Of a stretch of DNA of 35,943 nt, positions 35,942-35,943 are shown one piece after another. Every line of letters begins with the position of its first letter. Position 1 is the stretch's first letter. Source of the DNA: Candidatus Desulfofervidaceae bacterium (GTDB lineage: Bacteria; Desulfobacterota; Desulfofervidia; Desulfofervidales; Desulfofervidaceae); assembly GCA_027064585.1 (NCBI GenBank), contig JAMOPI010000025.1, positions 1 through 35,943 of the forward strand. Reading direction: 5' to 3'. The notes below the pieces were generated by a model, which was given only the letters and a program-made list of their open reading frames with translations, was not told where the DNA came from and made no database searches. The translations under genes were made by a program, and so were the position numbers.

Positions 35942-35943
35942 AA

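Noticed and set aside
1-35943. Whole window as a composite transposon
   Set aside because: The content is mostly core housekeeping genes, no transposase is visible, and target duplications cannot be tested outside the window; an assembly break at IS copies is simpler.
1-35943. CRISPR array or prophage
   Set aside because: No regularly spaced short direct repeats, and no phage structural, integrase or terminase genes were seen.

Overview
The window reads as chromosomal DNA of an anaerobic, probably thermophilic, Gram-negative bacterium of the Desulfobacterota / Thermodesulfobacteria kind. This is an inference. It rests on lipopolysaccharide-assembly and murein genes (lptE, mltD), selB, feoAB, paired acyl-CoA ligases, a TaqI-like restriction-modification pair, an endonuclease Q-like repair gene and moderate GC content. 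No rRNA or species marker is present, so the taxon is tentative.

Layout. The two ends (1-125 and 35817-35941) are near-identical inverted copies of one repeat, probably the outer end of an insertion sequence lying outside the window. After it come mltD (+) and tRNA-Gln/tRNA-Glu (-). A degenerate structured repeat (2110-2278) and rpsT (+) follow. Then a long minus-strand operon, read from 11317 down to 2748, runs ribBA, ribH, hicB, hicA, nusB, a zinc-finger pRiA4b-like gene, a TaqI-like methyltransferase, a TaqI-like nuclease, leuS, lptE. Its housekeeping backbone (ribBA-ribH-nusB-leuS-lptE) has received two cargo insertions. One is a hicBA toxin-antitoxin cassette, flanked by an 85-bp duplication of the ribH tail. 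The other is the restriction-modification block between nusB and leuS. Upstream of ribBA lies a 459-bp non-coding mobile element (11395-11853) with perfect 16-bp terminal inverted repeats and a 7-bp target duplication. It carries a second hairpin element nested inside. An older, shorter copy of its core is the 2110-2278 repeat, in inverted orientation.

The right two thirds is mostly housekeeping on the plus strand: a CDF metal transporter fused to a NifX-like domain, glnD, an Obg/DRG-type GTPase, selB, an acyl-CoA ligase, valS, an M48 lipoprotein peptidase, rpe, a second acyl-CoA ligase, feoA-feoB, an aldehyde dehydrogenase, and a four-gene run ending in an endonuclease Q-like gene with a C-terminal clamp-binding motif. 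Minus-strand exceptions are a dCMP deaminase and a two-gene operon of unknown function (24681-25925).

The most notable system is the TaqI-like pair. The methyltransferase is intact. The nuclease is split by a -1 frameshift exactly at an A AAA AAG slippery heptamer lying between its predicted catalytic Asp and Lys. The restored reading gives a full-length, family-like protein. Independently, TCGA, the expected recognition site, is almost absent from the window: seven by hand count, and none for 11.4 kb across the operon. This suggests long-term restriction pressure, and either programmed frameshifting or a recent switch-off.
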